Shown here: positions 26,275-41,000 of the stretch, piece after piece | Numbering within the stretch: the first letter of the stretch is position 1 | Layout of the letters: each line of letters starts with the position of its first letter | Source: Protula sp. h YS-2021 | Lineage: Eukaryota; Annelida; Polychaeta; Sabellida; Serpulidae | NCBI GenBank assembly: GCA_949752745.1 | Contig: OX457026.1 | Span: 23,501,308 to 23,565,307 of the forward strand | Reading direction: 5' to 3' | DNA: 64,000 bases | Made by a program: the position numbers and the translations under genes | Notes under the pieces: generated by a model | Databases searched by the model: none | The model's input: the letters and a program-made list of their open reading frames with translations, nothing else | Told to the model about the DNA's origin: nothing

Positions 26275-27545
26275 AAAGTTGCGTTAAATGAGACTATTTT
26301 GGTTAATTACAGACAAACTTTCAGAAATTTCAAGCATTTTTACAGAAACATCATATGTATTCTGTGTGTTTGAAGATTGGAAACAAGAGACCTGGCGTTT
26401 ATATACAGACGTTTAAACACAGAGAAATAACAAATAGCAAAGAATTGCACTGAAAATTGGGGCTCGGGTACATTATATTCATTAAATGTCCCGGATTCTG
26501 GAAGATATCTCTGAATATGCTACAGATTCGTTGATTAAGACATGCTGTATAATTGATTAAGATATTTGCCTAAAATTAGTCGCAAACTCATATCCTTATG
26601 ATATGTCTACAAAAAATTACAAAAGAAAACAGACAAATTTTAAATAGACGGTATTCAGTTCATTTACAGTGCATATGAATATGGAGAAATAACACTTTCT
26701 GACCTGCCGGTGGCTTATTTGATTTCTGCAGCTTGGTGTAGTTTATGTATTAGCCATTTACACCAAAGAGGGAAGAAAATAAGATGATTCGGTGAGTGGG
26801 CAATCAAATTTCTTCAACACAACTTTGTTGTGTTAAATGAGACTACTTGTCTAATAACAGAAAAATTGTCCAAACTTTAAAGCTTTATTGCAGAAACATC
26901 AAATGCATTTTTTATACTTTATATCAATAAAAAGGTGTTCCTGTCGTTATTACAAGTTAAATAAAATATCTCCCATGAAAAAGCATGTTCACGTATAAAA
27001 TTTTAAATAATTTTTGTCCTTATGTTTAGATAGCAAACACAGAACATAAAATGATGTTTTTCAAGGAATGGAAGCAAGAAATATGATGTTTATTAACAGG
27101 CAAACGCAGAGAGATAGCAAGTAATAAGGAACTGCACTGGAAATTGGGGCTTGGGTGTATGTAAATGATTAAATGTCCAGGATTTTGTATGTTATCTCTG
27201 AATATGTTACAGATTGTTTATTTCTTGTTTGATTTTGGTTATTTTATTAAGATATATTGCATAATTAATTAAGACATTTGCCTTAAATTAGTCGCAAACC
27301 CATAGCCTTAAGTTATGTCCACTCAAATGACTAACAGTATTTCCGAAAAAGAAAATGTTTTAAATAGATGGTATTCAGTTCATTTAGTACTAAAATATGG
27401 ATATGAGGAAATAACACTTTTTGACTTATCGGTAGCTTATTTGATTTGTGCAGTTTGGTGTATTTTATACTTTATCCATTCACACCAAAAAAAAGGGAAG
27501 AAAATAGATGATTCAGTGAGTGGGCAATTAAATTTCTTTCGTTAA
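26275..27545. repeat. Diverged tandem duplication of ~600-700 bp
   Basis: Sequence from AAATGAGACTA through AAATGTCC, AGTCGCAAAC and ATTCAGTTCATTTA to GATGATTC occurs twice, starting near 26285 and 26834. The second unit has an extra ~100 bases. A 76-codon ORF in unit 2 is interrupted by stops in unit 1, so coding is not supported. Confidence 0.8.
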
Positions 27546-30521
27546 AAGGGCTTCAGTTTGGTTCCTTGAGAATTAGGAATTGCAATTACAAAAAAACTAA
27601 TTTAAGAATATATTCGGAAAAAATAATAGGTTGGAAACTAAATTTCCAGTAAGGATACCATGGAAAAGACTAACTTACTAATAATAAAACGTTAGAAAAG
27701 CCACTAACTGATACAAAAGCGTTGGAAAAGACTAATTTACCCGAAATATAGCAATAGCAAAATAATTGCTTTGATCCTTGGGCTCGAATGTATTGAAACC
27801 ACAAAGGAAAATGCGCCTGCGCTAAGGTGTTGAACAATAAATATTTATGAAGCGTATAAACACATAAAGCCTTTGCCATGATACAAAAACGTGTGTGAAA
27901 ACACATTTAAAAACAAATTACGTGTAATGTATTTTAAGGTGACGGTTAAACCTTGAATATTTGTGCAGTTATGCGAGTTTCTTGGCAATATTTCGTTTTT
28001 TCTTTTGTCGTGTTACCTATGAATCTATGTTATCTAACACGATAAATCAATAAAATTTCTATGCAACTTAACCAGCTTCTTTGAAGAAAAAAAACCGTCA
28101 TAATTTTTATAAAGATAACTTGTAAAACACAGTCATAAGACACGGAATTTAAATTGATTCCCAAATATAACAGTAAATACTTCGTGATGTAACCATCACA
28201 ATTAACATCATTATTATTATATCTTCAAATGAACACACTTTTCTGTATCGTTTTGTTCGAATTCCTCCAGCATCAAGATCAGCATACTTTTTAACGGATA
28301 GAAAGAGATCGAGTTATGTTTCTACATAATATCCCGTATCCCAAGTCAAGTACTTTAAACTTGCATCGTCGAACGTCAAAAGATAAAGTTGAAACATTGC
28401 ACCAGTTGATTCAGCAAATAATTATGACGTAACCTCGCATCGGTATGCGACTGCCTATTACTGGTATTGAAGCCATTTGTGAGCAAAAATGACAAAAAGT
28501 GACATGCTGCTTAACGGAACCACAGCAGTCAATGTCACAAACATTGACACTCACAAGACACATACAGATCTAGATAGCTATTCGAAATGCACATCTTATG
28601 CGTCACTTAGTCACATGGTAATTAGTGGCAATCATGTGGTAAATACGCGCTCATTCAGTTGAGGAAAGGGATGTAGTCTAAAACCCAGCCATATTTTTTC
28701 AGGAGCATGAGGGCACCGTAGGCTAAAGTGGGTGAACTACAATGGAGTCCTGGGATGTTACCATCCAGGAAATGGGGCTGCTACTCACAAACACCAAACG
28801 TCTCCAGTTTCTGGCGGCTCGTTATCAAGATCCTAATTAAATCGTTTCATTCACGAAATCAAAGGACCAGCAGAGTAATCCCCACTTTCCAGTACCAAAC
28901 CCCATTTTTAATCACGCAAATAGTATTGGTCTCAAAAAAGTGAAGTGCGTAAAACAAACCCTAGTTCACGATTCCAGTTAGTACTATTATGAATCTGCTT
29001 TTTAAAAAACAGTGACATCGGTTATTGTATAACTATCCCCTGGCAGTAGGACCTAATTGCTAAAATATTTGTATAATGCGTAATTTTTATTATTCTTTTC
29101 TTTGCTGTTGTGGAAGTTATTAAGCAATATAAAGGTTGACAATATTGTGCTTTCGTTTACCGTAAAACTTCCTAATACCCCTGAAATACGACCACTCTAA
29201 CTCTGAGAGTGGCCCGAGTTCACAAAAACATATCACAAATAACTGTTAGTTAGATTCAGCGCGGACTTATTTGTTTACATGTTTGGACTAACATATTGAC
29301 CCATCAGCAGACTTAATCCTGCCTGAATATCAATACAGTAGAAAAGACCATTCCACTGTTGGCACTTTATACGAAAAAGTCGATACAATGCGAAATATAT
29401 TGGCAGCGGTACACGCACACAATTCTAATCTTGTATTGCGCTTCAGCATAAACTGGGGTAGCTGGGGATTTATCATATACTTTCCATACAACAGAGATTC
29501 ATACGAACCTCACAATTCACGGGCTTTGTATTGCACCATACAACAACGAATTGCTTTCAAATAAATTATTTTGCTTTCTGTTGTTTGTATCAGTAGCACC
29601 GGAAGGGAAATAAACGTGTAAGTAAACGTTTTTGAAACTTAACACATTGTTATATGTTTAAATGCCCTGGTAGCTTTTGGTTAGATTTATAAGGCCACAC
29701 ACTGTTTAAGGGCAAAAAATGTCGGATGTCTAAAATGTTGGAAGTGGAAGTAATATTGTGATTGCTCCACAACAAATAACGGGGGACTTGAAAGAGTCTA
29801 ATTTACAAAGCGCACGTATCTGTGACTCATGTTGAACTTCATTAGGCTTGGGGGTAGGGTATGAGGGGAGGAGTCAGCCTTTCCTTCCACAAATATCTAA
29901 AAAGGTTTGGTAAAATTTGCTTTTACTTTTTTTACTTTTTCAGCAGGGTTCATTCGCACTTTCAAGATCTCTTGATTGTTAAACAGTTTATTTCTTTTAA
30001 CCTCTATCCCAACTCAACCCCTTATATAATCATGTGTAGTCAAAGATGGCTTGCAGAAGCAAACTGCCTGGTTTAGATATGGCTGTAATAGAATAGAACA
30101 TTTCAAGAATAAGAACAAAGAGCTAAAATTTTGACACATTTTTATCACTTGGAGAGAGAGATGTTATGTTCCCGTTTTATTGTGAGTGTGTAAATTCAAA
30201 CAGGTTTTAATGTTTTCGAATATATTTGATGAATTTTCTCTAGTTCTCGAGTATGAACGCCCATAGCACTGATATTTGTATGCAGCAACAACTACATCAA
30301 CATCCATTATCCTGTACGGACAACTGTCTACGGACAAGCATTGGTTGAAAATGCAATTTTCTAATGCTTTTGCACTCCATAGGTTTCTTCAACTGATAAG
30401 AGATGCAGCTCCACTTAAACGTACAAGGTGTCAGAAATTATGTAAACGGAAAAACATGTGTTTATAGGCTGTGTCAGGTGACAAGTCTTCGACAAAGTTA
30501 TGGCATAGCTCACTCTCTCTT

Positions 30522-30537
30522 TAACCATCTCTCTCTG

Positions 30538-30619
<82 letters not shown>

Positions 30620-30650
30620 CCTCTATCTATCTATCTCTATCTCTTTCTCT
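30522..30650. repeat. (CT)n(ATCT)n microsatellite upstream of scramblase 1
   Basis: CT repeats followed by about 20 ATCT tetranucleotides. It lies 240-360 bases upstream of the scramblase 1 start codon. Confidence 0.95.
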
Positions 30651-31488
30651 TTGTGTCCATCTTGCTGCGCCTTGCTGTTTTCTAATACCATTGGAATTTA
30701 TGTTTAGAATTTATGTAAACGAAAATAGCACATGTATAGTGTATTGCTAAGGTGTTAAACGTTTTAGCATCTTAACATATAGTAACCGCTAAATATAGCA
30801 GAGTCATCACTTAAAATTAGCCTTTGCTCTTTTGTTACAGTTTACAAATTTTCCTGCACTATCTGCATGAATTCGGTTTCCTATCATGGCATCGGGAGCC
30901 GTTGCAATCGATAGCCGTAAGAGTTTGAATTTGTTATTTGGCCGAGTTGCGTTATATTGCTCGAAATTGTAGTTTTATTTAGTACTTAAGGACTGAGTAA
31001 TTTGTGTTGTTCATTTGAAAATTATAATTTATAAAGTAATATATTCACACAACAGTTTTACACCGAAAAGATCTCGTGTAATTACAATGAGTCCCATCAC
31101 CAGTAGTTAAAGTCTTTAACTGTCTTTTACAGAGCCAAAACAACAGGGACATGATTTTGGTAAGCAATTGTTTTGGTGATTATTCAGTAAACACTTCATT
31201 CTTGCAATTAAAGTACCGATCACCATGTTCAGTAGGTAATTTATTTCTGACATACCTTATTGTGGTTTCACTCCTTTTCTAATCTTCAAAAGTAAATTAT
31301 CACGACGCTCACAAATTCATAAAGAGAATATCTGTTAAATTAGTGATTTGGTATCTAAATCTTTTGTAGCGTTTACGACTCCGAGTCATCTGAGAGCAAC
31401 TGAAACAAAAGATGATTGTCCTGCAGAATTAGATTGCTTAAAAATGTTTATCAACTACTCAGTAAGCAAGGAAAGGAGCTACTTGAAA

Positions 31489-32404
31489 GTAAGTATTTGT
31501 ATGTTATTTCACATTTCAAGTATTAGTACTTTTTATTTAAGAAACTTTTATTTTTTTCAGATATAGGCACCTTAAATATATGAGTCTTAATTTATAACAT
31601 TTTAAGAGGCAACATTCCTACAAATTAAGGGTACTTCTCAAGCATTATTTTCAGAAGTCATTCACACATTTCTGTAGTTTCTATCAGATACGGTGTTCCA
31701 TTGTTTATTGCCATACAAACTAGATGTTGAGGTTAACAAATTTGTTTGGCTTTGTGAAGATGCGCTCTGGAATTCATCAATGATATAAATGTACAATGTT
31801 TTTAATTTAAAAAATTTATAAATAAAGAAAAAATAATAACGTAAATAAAGTTTTTATTCCTTATAACTTTTAAGATTTTAGGTTGCACATTTTATATAAA
31901 GTATTATGCTCTATAAAGATCAGTCAAATACAACGCGATAGAGTGTCAGGCATTTCAGCTCGAATAATGGCTACATTTTAACACGATAAAATCAGTCTAG
32001 TTTCCAGCAGATATCTTTATTGCTGATCTTTATTTTACCTGTTCACGCGTACTTCTAAATTAAAAAAAAGAATCCTGATTTCTCAGTTATTTTAAAGATG
32101 TCCATGACTTTATAAAACTGAATTATCAATGTACTCAACCAACAAACTATACTTTGGTTGATACGTCAGCACATGTACAATAAATATTTGTTTTCCTTCT
32201 GATTTTGTCTGAATGACATGCGTAGTCTTACATGGATTCCATCTGTATACAGCATTTGCAACAGGACGATAGAATTAAGTTTAGAATTAAGTTTAGAATT
32301 AACTTTAGATGACTTAAAGTCGGAACAAACTAAATGTTTTTCATAGAAAGTGGAGTTGTTATTTTGCGAACTATGTTTATGTAAATTTTTTTGTGACACC
32401 ACAG
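31489..32404 (+). other. Intron 3 of scramblase 1
   Basis: AT-rich intron with donor GTAAGT and acceptor CACAG. No embedded gene seen. Confidence 0.75.
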
Positions 32405-32482
32405 TTGTAACAGGGTTTGAAACACAGAACAAGTACAGAGTGTTTAATTCTATGGGACAGCAAATTTTCTTCGTACAGGAAG

Positions 32483-33595
32483 GTAAAGGATCATGTATTC
32501 TTTGAGCTGTAATTTTAAGGAAGCCAGTTTTAATCTGCGAATAAAGACATGCAGCTTGGAGTGTGCAAGTGTGCGTGAATTGAGACGTTCCGCAAAATAA
32601 AATTGAAGGAACTTTCACAAATCCGTAACTATGTCTGGTTAACGAATAGTTTTAGAACTATTTGCAAAACAAAACAATCTTTTACCAGAGCATCTAAATA
32701 GCATGATTCTCTGTTTTTAAAAAAACATCAGTTATCTCTGCAGATATCAGCGATACCAAATATTTCACTGTGATATCATATCATTTGTGATAGTTTTATG
32801 AAGATATTAATTTAGGACCTTTTACGCCTGTAGGCCAAAAGCGAAACGTTGTCGGCTAGGTTGTTGCACACAGTCCCATCATATAGATTCTTATCTAGTT
32901 AATCCAGTTGTTGACCTTTGTAAAAGGCTTTTTGAGTAATGCACCACCAAGTGATACACTAGTACTAGAAAAGTACATAACTATTCAATTAACTATTACA
33001 CACGACTAGTTGCACAATAACGAAAATTACGTAACATATGAATTGTCTTCAGGTAGTAATGATCACATCTCTTGAAAATAAAACTGCATTGGCTGCATAG
33101 GCACAAAAATGTAAAGTTACCAATACTTCAGAATCCAGCTGTTGCCATAGATACTGGTTTGGACCAGCCAGAGGATTTATTATACACATCAAAGACAACA
33201 ACAATAAGGTAGGAAACGTAATGTAACTATTCCATAGAAGTGTATTATGCTTCAAACAAAGTTTGAAATAAATTGTTTAAAGTGTGTTTAAAATTGATAT
33301 TGTATCTTCTTGAAAATAGTGGTCTTTCTGAATACATCATAGCAATGGTCATATAAAAAGTTTGAAATAATATTTCTAACCAAACACTAGTTTCAAACCA
33401 GCGATTTCTACAGATGCTTATTAACATTAACATACTATAAATATGACTTCTCATAAATTTATCTTTACGATATTTACATGTAAATGATAATTATGTCACC
33501 TAAAATAACCATATCATGCTCTGATGGCTGCGTTGTATTGTTGATTCATGGACAATATAATACCCACAGAGTTGACGCTGGTCTTTAATATTTAG
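32483..33595 (+). other. Introns 4 and 5 of scramblase 1 (exon 5 inside at 33132-33208)
   Basis: AT-rich, no further features. Donors are GTAAAG and GTAGGA; acceptors are TTCAG and TTTAG. Confidence 0.7.
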
Positions 33596-35017
33596 GAGAT
33601 AATGAGGCTGAGAAGGCCATTTGAATGCGTGTGCTGTTGCTGCGTTGGTTGCTGTGACTGTTGCAAGATGACCCTGTATGTAGAGAGTCCTCCTGGAAAT
33701 CCAATAGGCGAAATCAACATGGAGTAAGTTAACGATTACGAAATTTAACTCCCTCCCTCCCTGCCACCCTCACAAAGCACACCAAGATGAACTTTTCAGG
33801 TGATAACGGCTTTGAAGAGTACAATTAGATATAAACTAACATTTACTAAATAGATTATATAACCATATCTTTGTGTTTTCTGCGTAGTCGTTATTGCTGT
33901 GAAGTTAGCTTTGGTTTGACGGACGGCAGATATGGTCGGTTTGGAACCTTGAATGGGACTTGTTGCCCCTGTAAATGCACTGACTTCGACTTTCCGGTAT
34001 GGAGTTTTTGCTGATAATTTAGTAATTTTCATCAGCTAAAACTGTTACTTCGGCATTATCCTTAAGTAAACATAGAATAAAGGCAGTTTATTTAGAAGTA
34101 ATTGTGCAAAGTTAATTTTTTATTTGACGGTATGTTGGTAAGAATTTTTCGGTTAATAAGACTAGCAAAGCAAAGACTATATTTCTCGATTACTAATATC
34201 AATTGTCTGTCTTTGCCCAAAACAAATGCAGTTGGTTCTGTCTTGAAACAGATTAAATCAGACCAAGGAGAATATTTAATTGGCCAGACTACGAAAGTAT
34301 GGGCAGGATGTAGTCAGGAAGCCTTCACAGATGCAGGTAACTTCAAAGTCAGCTGTACGTCAAAGCACATGTCTATTATCGCTCTCTAAACCACATCTTA
34401 TCCATATTTATTTATTGAATTAGTAAGTAGCAACAGTTTTTGCTGGTTACATAAGATTTTATAAAATGGGAAGTTGTATATCCTTAAAACTGTTTCAAGT
34501 TATTTAATAAATATCCGTCGGTTGCTTAAAAAGCTCATTTTCTGTTGCAGTTCCTATGGATATGGACACAAAGACCAAAGCCATTATGTTTGCTTCAGCT
34601 ATAATTATTGTAAATTTGTTTATCAGAGGGATCTTACGACAACTTCAAAGTCCGCAAAGTCATTTCTCATTAAAACAGTGAAACTATGGGCCTGCTTCAT
34701 ATAAAAGAAGATTGTATTTTTCAAGTTCGGATTTATTTATTTTTTCAATTGTCCATTTTTAATTCGTATTAAATGATAATGATAATTATGATGATTATAA
34801 CATTAATAGGTCAGTGGTGTCGAATTCTTTTGAAAACATTTTACCGTTGAGTCTTGAAAGGTGGCTTTATAAAATAATTAGTGTTGTTCCAGATGCTCAT
34901 TTAATTTGTTTGTAAGTGTTCTGGTTTTCTTCCATTGTCAGTTTTCAATTTATTTGTTTAATTATACTGCAGGATTTCGAGGTGTTTGAACAGCAGAAGA
35001 ACCATAATTATGGTTAA

Positions 35018-38000
35018 GTGCATGACACAGAAATGGTACTAAACTATTCATTTAGCATATTCAAAATCGACTCAGAAAGAATGGACTATTGAAATATAGT
35101 TTAAATTGAAGATGAAATGTATTAAATTGTGAGTTCATGCTGAGTGACAAGGTAATATTAAGATATGGTTAACCTATTTAAGATTGGTTGATGCTAAGAT
35201 ATGCTAGCAAGAACATTATAAAAAGATGTCCAATGCTAATCTTCCAGATAATTTATCCCATTTAACATCATCCACTGGTAAAATTATCCACCGTAAATTT
35301 ATATGAAATTTACTTAAGGTTGTAGTAACGTTGTTATAATATTGCATTTGTAAGTATTTTCTGGTGATAATCTACTTCAACATATTTATTTGTTTAACTT
35401 ATTCGTTTTCAGCTCAATGGCATTTAATCTCTACATTTATTAAATAAACGCTTCAGGCATTTGCTAGGTTTGTTAGAATTATGCATGGTGGTCGTTCATG
35501 CCTATGGCTCACATTATATGCCGTAAATGTATTATCCAATCGTCATCCAGGAAAACAGTGTCATGACACTTTTAAGCTAATAAGATAACAAAGTACGGGG
35601 TATAGATTTACTCGTTTTGGCTTTAGGGTTGTTCTATGATTGAACCCTTGTCTTATCCTGACACGAAATATATTGCTTGTGCTTAAACAAATAGAACGCT
35701 TAGAGTTATATGAATGTAAGTCATTCGCATAACGCGGCCGTTCTTCACATATTTTGGTACAATTGTTAAAAAATATTACAGTAACATGGTAAAAAAGACA
35801 GAGACACATAAGGGTAGAACCAGACAAAATGTTCTATATGTGTAACTTATTCTAGAAATGATTTAATATACTTGCTATTCAATTCCAGAATTTATAAAAT
35901 TTAAAAAATCACTCGCAAAGGATATTTTTACAAGTTAGCATCTAAATAATAATAATACATCTAACTTGTCTAACTTGTCTATTTAAATGCCTTAAATATT
36001 TAAATATTTAAATAAATAAAACCAAAAAGTGTGTTTAGTTATCTGTATTTTCTTCTTTATTACACGGATGAGTAATATCAAAGAATTGCTTAACACTCGG
36101 AATCAAACGAACTGCAGTTATGATAAATATATCGTTTTATTTCAAGAAAAAGCTGATATTTCTCGTGGCCTGACAACAAATAAAACACACTCTTTATTAT
36201 TTACATGTCAAAGCTTTTCATATAGAATATAAAATAGTAAGAATTATACATAATACAATTCAGGTCACAAGTAATATCCGAATATTATCACGGATTAACG
36301 AAAAAATAAAACAGATAATTTAAACTAACAGAGCAAGAGGAAGTACGATGGGCTAAAGTACGGAAGGGAGGAATTGGTTTGATGGTGAAAGTTATGAATT
36401 AATCAATCTGGATAAACAGCACAATAGATAAAGAGATACAAAACTAAAAACAACCGAATAGTTTATGTCCCTTAGCTCTCGACTTCAATAAATACAAAGA
36501 GTATTAATATGAAATAGAAACAGTAAGAAAATTGCATTATGCAACAGGCATTAATAAAGAACAGGCAACTAAGCCGGAGCTGACCCAGAAACAAAAACGA
36601 TGTGTTTGTGAAAAAAAACGCCAAAGACAATGGTTCACATGATGTCCGACAGCAAACAGAGCATAAGATGCCGATGATATTACACAGGGAAATGCAGTGG
36701 CATACCCTTTGATTAAACATACAAAACCAGCAAGGTAAGCAGAGTGGTAAGAATTAGTATGCAATTGGAATGTTACTGTTATTTTTTATAAAACAGCGTG
36801 AAGCATAAAAATATGAAAAAATGAAGCTCAAGTTATTTCACACAGGTCCTAAACTTTACTGACAAATCAACAGAGACATTCTAAACTGAAACCTAAAAAT
36901 TTTAAGCGAAAGCCGCTCTGCGGTTATATCGCAGGAAGTATATAATATTAAAATGAACGTTATGTTAAGGCACTCGAACATTATACCAAATTCACTCACA
37001 CTTGGAAATTTGAAATTTAAATGAATTAAGAAATTTGAAATTTAAATGAATTAAGAAATCATCTAGAACTGCGCCAAGCACCTGTGTCAGTGTCAGTCAT
37101 AATTGACTTAACCTGATTTCCGTTTCGAGATTTGCAGCTCATCCGTCCCAACAAGCAATCCCAAAACAACGGACATATCAGGATTTAATAACGATATACA
37201 TATTCATATATCATCATAATATTCATAGTTTTAAAATGGTATGTTGACTGGACCTAGACAATTGTGTTTACTGTCGCTTCTCTTTTATTATTATTAAATC
37301 AGGTTGCATTGTATAAAAGGTCAGATTAACACTGACAGGTAAAACTCACATAAATTCATACCCACAATGTTACGTGTCCTTCCGTCAGCTCCTGGGAAAG
37401 AAATTCAAATCTATATATCATTAAACCTAGCGTTAATCCCGATGTGAGAGTAAAATACGCTTCAGACGCCTTCTATACAATAAGGTACATAATGCATACA
37501 CCACAAACTATTCAGCTAAAGGTTGCATTTGGAATTTAGAAACCGGCCGACCTAGTTGTCTTTGGGAACAGAATGGCTCAACTATTTTAGTAACACTGAG
37601 AAGATTGAACGAGTGGTATCCTGCAGAACAAGTATAGACAACAAGCGAGGGTGCTCAATATGGATAATCACTTGGGCAACAGGTATCTTGAGGTTTACTT
37701 CAGAAAAAGCCAGTGTGCTGAAATCATATCGTTGTGTCTTCTGAGGTGAATTGTTTGAAAAAAAGAAACTGCAGATAACAGAGGCTGCCAGAAAGATGGC
37801 AGAAATAGAGCCCTTGTAGAAGTATAAGCTGGTATATATGAAGGGATTCCAGCCGTAACAATAAAGAAATGACAGACACAGCCTAATACCATGCGCATCC
37901 CCTATCTCGTAGCTGTACTAAAATCGCGTTAGATTAAACTTAAAACAAGGTTGTTTCAAAAGAGAAAGGGGCATTAACATTACGGCGTAATGTGAATCGG

Positions 38001-41000
38001 AAATAAATAAGCTAATAGATTCAGGAATTTCCCAAGTGCACAAGATTGGCAGCTTAACTACAACGTGCGAAGTTCCTGTATAGGGGCTTACACAATTGCA
38101 ATGGGCACTTTTAAATAATTGTAAGTTCTAATTAATATAACAGCTTTGATAACATTTTGTTAGCATCAATTTGGTTCTCTTTGCACTTTCTGTGATACTG
38201 TTTATCAAAAGTTATAATTTTTCAGCATTAAATGGGTCTTGGTTAACTGAACGGAAAAAAGTAATTATTAGATACAGATAAAGTTATTTAAATCTATAGA
38301 TCCCAGAAATCTGCTTCTTGAAAATATTACTAAAACAGAATTTTTATTTGGAATTATAAACATGATATTATTACTTATTAAAAAATATATTTTTTTATGT
38401 CAGAACACATAAAAAGTATTTATCAGCTTATGTTATGCTTTTTGATATACTTAAAAGAATAGTCGTAGATCGCAGGCTTTTGTCTGCTGCAAATTTCAAG
38501 AACAAATACCGCCAATTTCCGCAGCTAGTTGGGCAAAGCAAAAACTTAGAACAAAACGGCGCTGAATCCTAAAAGTAAAAGTATGTTAGATCAAACTTGA
38601 GGAAATGTTGTGACTGACGTTTTAAATGTTTTATGTGGTTTGTGATTGTCTGCAAATGATGGCATAAATTGGATTGCAGTATATTCGGGTAAGAGTAAGT
38701 GCTGTGGTGCTCATTATGTGGCGTTTTATGTTGTCCAGAGATATGTGCATTGACCTGTTTTATTCGTCAAAAAAAAATAAATAAATAAATAAAAAAATAC
38801 AAGATACAGTGCATATTTAAAACATGAACGGGAATCAGTCCAAATCTTTCTTCAGCTATAATATCATTCTGTAAGGGCTTGTATGGGGATTTATCTTAAA
38901 GGCAGAGGCACCACTGTTATAGCGAGCAGTTTTGGTTGTGGAGCTTATATCAATAAATTCTAATTCATGGATTCTATGGTGGAGTTTTTCATATGGTTTT
39001 GATATATCAAAAACAACCCAATTGATGGTGTGGTTCAGAAGATTTCATTTTATGCTAAATGAGTTCCCATGCTTCGTTATTTATTTGCATTGTATTATAA
39101 CACTGTTCCCTGTTTAGAGTTTTAAAAGGATTCCTCTCCCTTCGAAAAAGTTTAGAACTCCATAAAAGGTTAAATTATTGTGATTTTAGAGTCTTTTACG
39201 ATACAATAACTCCACTATTCCCCATTTACTGTTTGGTTCAGAAGTATCCAAATAAACGGCAGTTGCCCATTTGAATGAGAAAGTGATATTCAGTTACACT
39301 GTTTATGAAATATTACCATCAACATCATTTTATAGCTAAAAATAACAAACCTCCGGCTGCTCCTGTTTCAACGGTGTTAGACAAGAAATGCCTTAAATGA
39401 ATTTGCATTTTGGCAAAGGAAAAAAGAAGAAAACTTACAAGTAGAAGCAAATCATTATACTCTTTTGCTTTTTTTTCATGTCACAAATACTAATATATGT
39501 TCATGCGGATCTTGGCTATGCATGATTTTGCATCGGGTGGAGAATCTTCAGAGAGAATGGTCTCGCCGAGCAATAGATAATACTGCTACAATCTGGATTG
39601 GATAAGCACTCTATACAGCTTAATTTCATTGTCTGTTCCCCAGTCAGGCATGATTACGAGAACATGCTTGTTCTATTCATGCATTCCTCTAACGGTTGAA
39701 GTTCCTGCAACCCAAGGGCGTCTTTGTCAAATTTGAAAGCTTAAACCGAAGTTTCGCTCTTTGTTTTGGTAGTGCGGAGTTATTTAGAGTAGATATTGTA
39801 TTCCCGGGAAAAGTTTAAAGCATGGTTGCAATCAATATAAGTCCAGTAGTATGTTTGCTTTCAACACTGGATATTAAGATGTCAAATTTTGCTGAATAGA
39901 AATCTGTGTTACCAAAAGGACAATGGCGACAAAGTGCTACATTTTACATCTTACATTGACATTGACACAAGAACAACTAACATGAGAAGGAACATTTGCT
40001 ACAAATAAAAAAAACGATATCTTAACTAAACTTCCTCACTTTAGAAATAACATTCATGTATATTGCTTTCATTGTTTTATATGCCTTTTTCAACTCTGAT
40101 GATTTTATAAACTTTTTGCTAAAGTTACTAAAAGTTGCATATTTATAGCGTTAAACTAACTATACGCATACGGATAATAAGACCACATTATATTAAGATA
40201 TTCTGAAATAATAGCAGTTTCACATTTTCATTTGTCGTGTTGGTACTGGTGTTTCATGTGTGATTCTTTGGAACTACTCATAACACTTAATAAAGCGAAA
40301 AACTTAAATGATTCATTATTCAAAACCTCTTTTTCAGTTTTTATTCTTTTCATATATTTATAGTTTAATGGGAATAATATGAATAATATTTACAGAAACA
40401 ATTGTGAGACATTCAAAAGTTAAAGAAAACATTATTTTTGACATAATAATGCACTAAAAAATAGAGTCTTTTTTATCCGACCTTCTCATATCCGAATTTT
40501 CCTGGAACGAACTCAAAACGTGTTCCCTAGACATTTACTCCCATATCCGAACTCCGAAAACCCCGCAATTCTTTTGCGAGCAACACATTGTCTGTTATTG
40601 TGTACACATAATTCTGAGTATTTTACGGCACTAAATTGCCCCTTTACTTGGTAGCCATAACAACATCTCGCGTAGATACCCTGTATGTCTATCTAATTGT
40701 TTAATGCCGTTGCGATGGACATGGTTTTGTCAATAAAGAAAGGATTATAACGGCCGCGAGTTACCGGGACTGATAAGAAATGGGTTTTAAAAGGGTTTCA
40801 TGGCCGCTTTATTGGTACTCATAAACGACCGAAATTCTCACATCCGAACTCTCTCATATCCAAACCAAATCCATGCCCCCCCCCCCACCCGCGGAGTTCG
40901 GATATGAGAGACTCAATTGTAAACTGCAGAGCTTTTATACAATGACAAGCAATGATAAACAGCATTTAAACATAAACGTAATCATATTACACAAGGCTCT

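Larger units (their letters stand above)
18342..30840. other. Host intergenic DNA, no gene supported
   Basis: About 12.5 kb without a recognisable exon. Local tandem duplications are at 20496-20710, 22431-22735, 25249-25332 and 26275-27545. Otherwise AT-rich unique sequence. Exons of unknown genes could be hidden here and missed by eye. Confidence 0.5.
30886..35017 (+). pseudogene. Phospholipid scramblase gene 1, ten exons, frameshift in exon 3
   Basis: Exons: 30886-30916, 31133-31159, 31370-31488, 32405-32482, 33132-33208, 33596-33723, 33888-33996, 34252-34354, 34551-34609, 34973-35017 (stop TAA). All introns are GT-AG. Scramblase hallmarks in order: a CPAELD-type start of the domain, GFETQNKYRV, the Cys cluster CVCCCCVGCCDCC (palmitoylation-like), SPPGNPIG, EAFTDA (calcium-binding loop region) and a C-terminal hydrophobic helix. 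Exon lengths equal those of gene 2 except exon 3, which is 119 rather than 120. One base is missing near 31445, and summed exons are not a multiple of three. Two Cys of the CCxRxCCGP motif are replaced in exon 5. An acceptor at 30840 suggests a 5' UTR exon. The family moves phospholipids across membranes in response to calcium. Either a recent pseudogene or a sequence error. Confidence 0.88.

Noticed and set aside
27315..27545. 76-codon ORF with a possible membrane segment
   Set aside because: The homologous upstream unit of the duplication has stops in this frame, so coding is not conserved.
32166..32618. 150-codon minus-strand ORF
   Set aside because: It lies antisense to scramblase 1 exon 4 and flanking introns, without family features.
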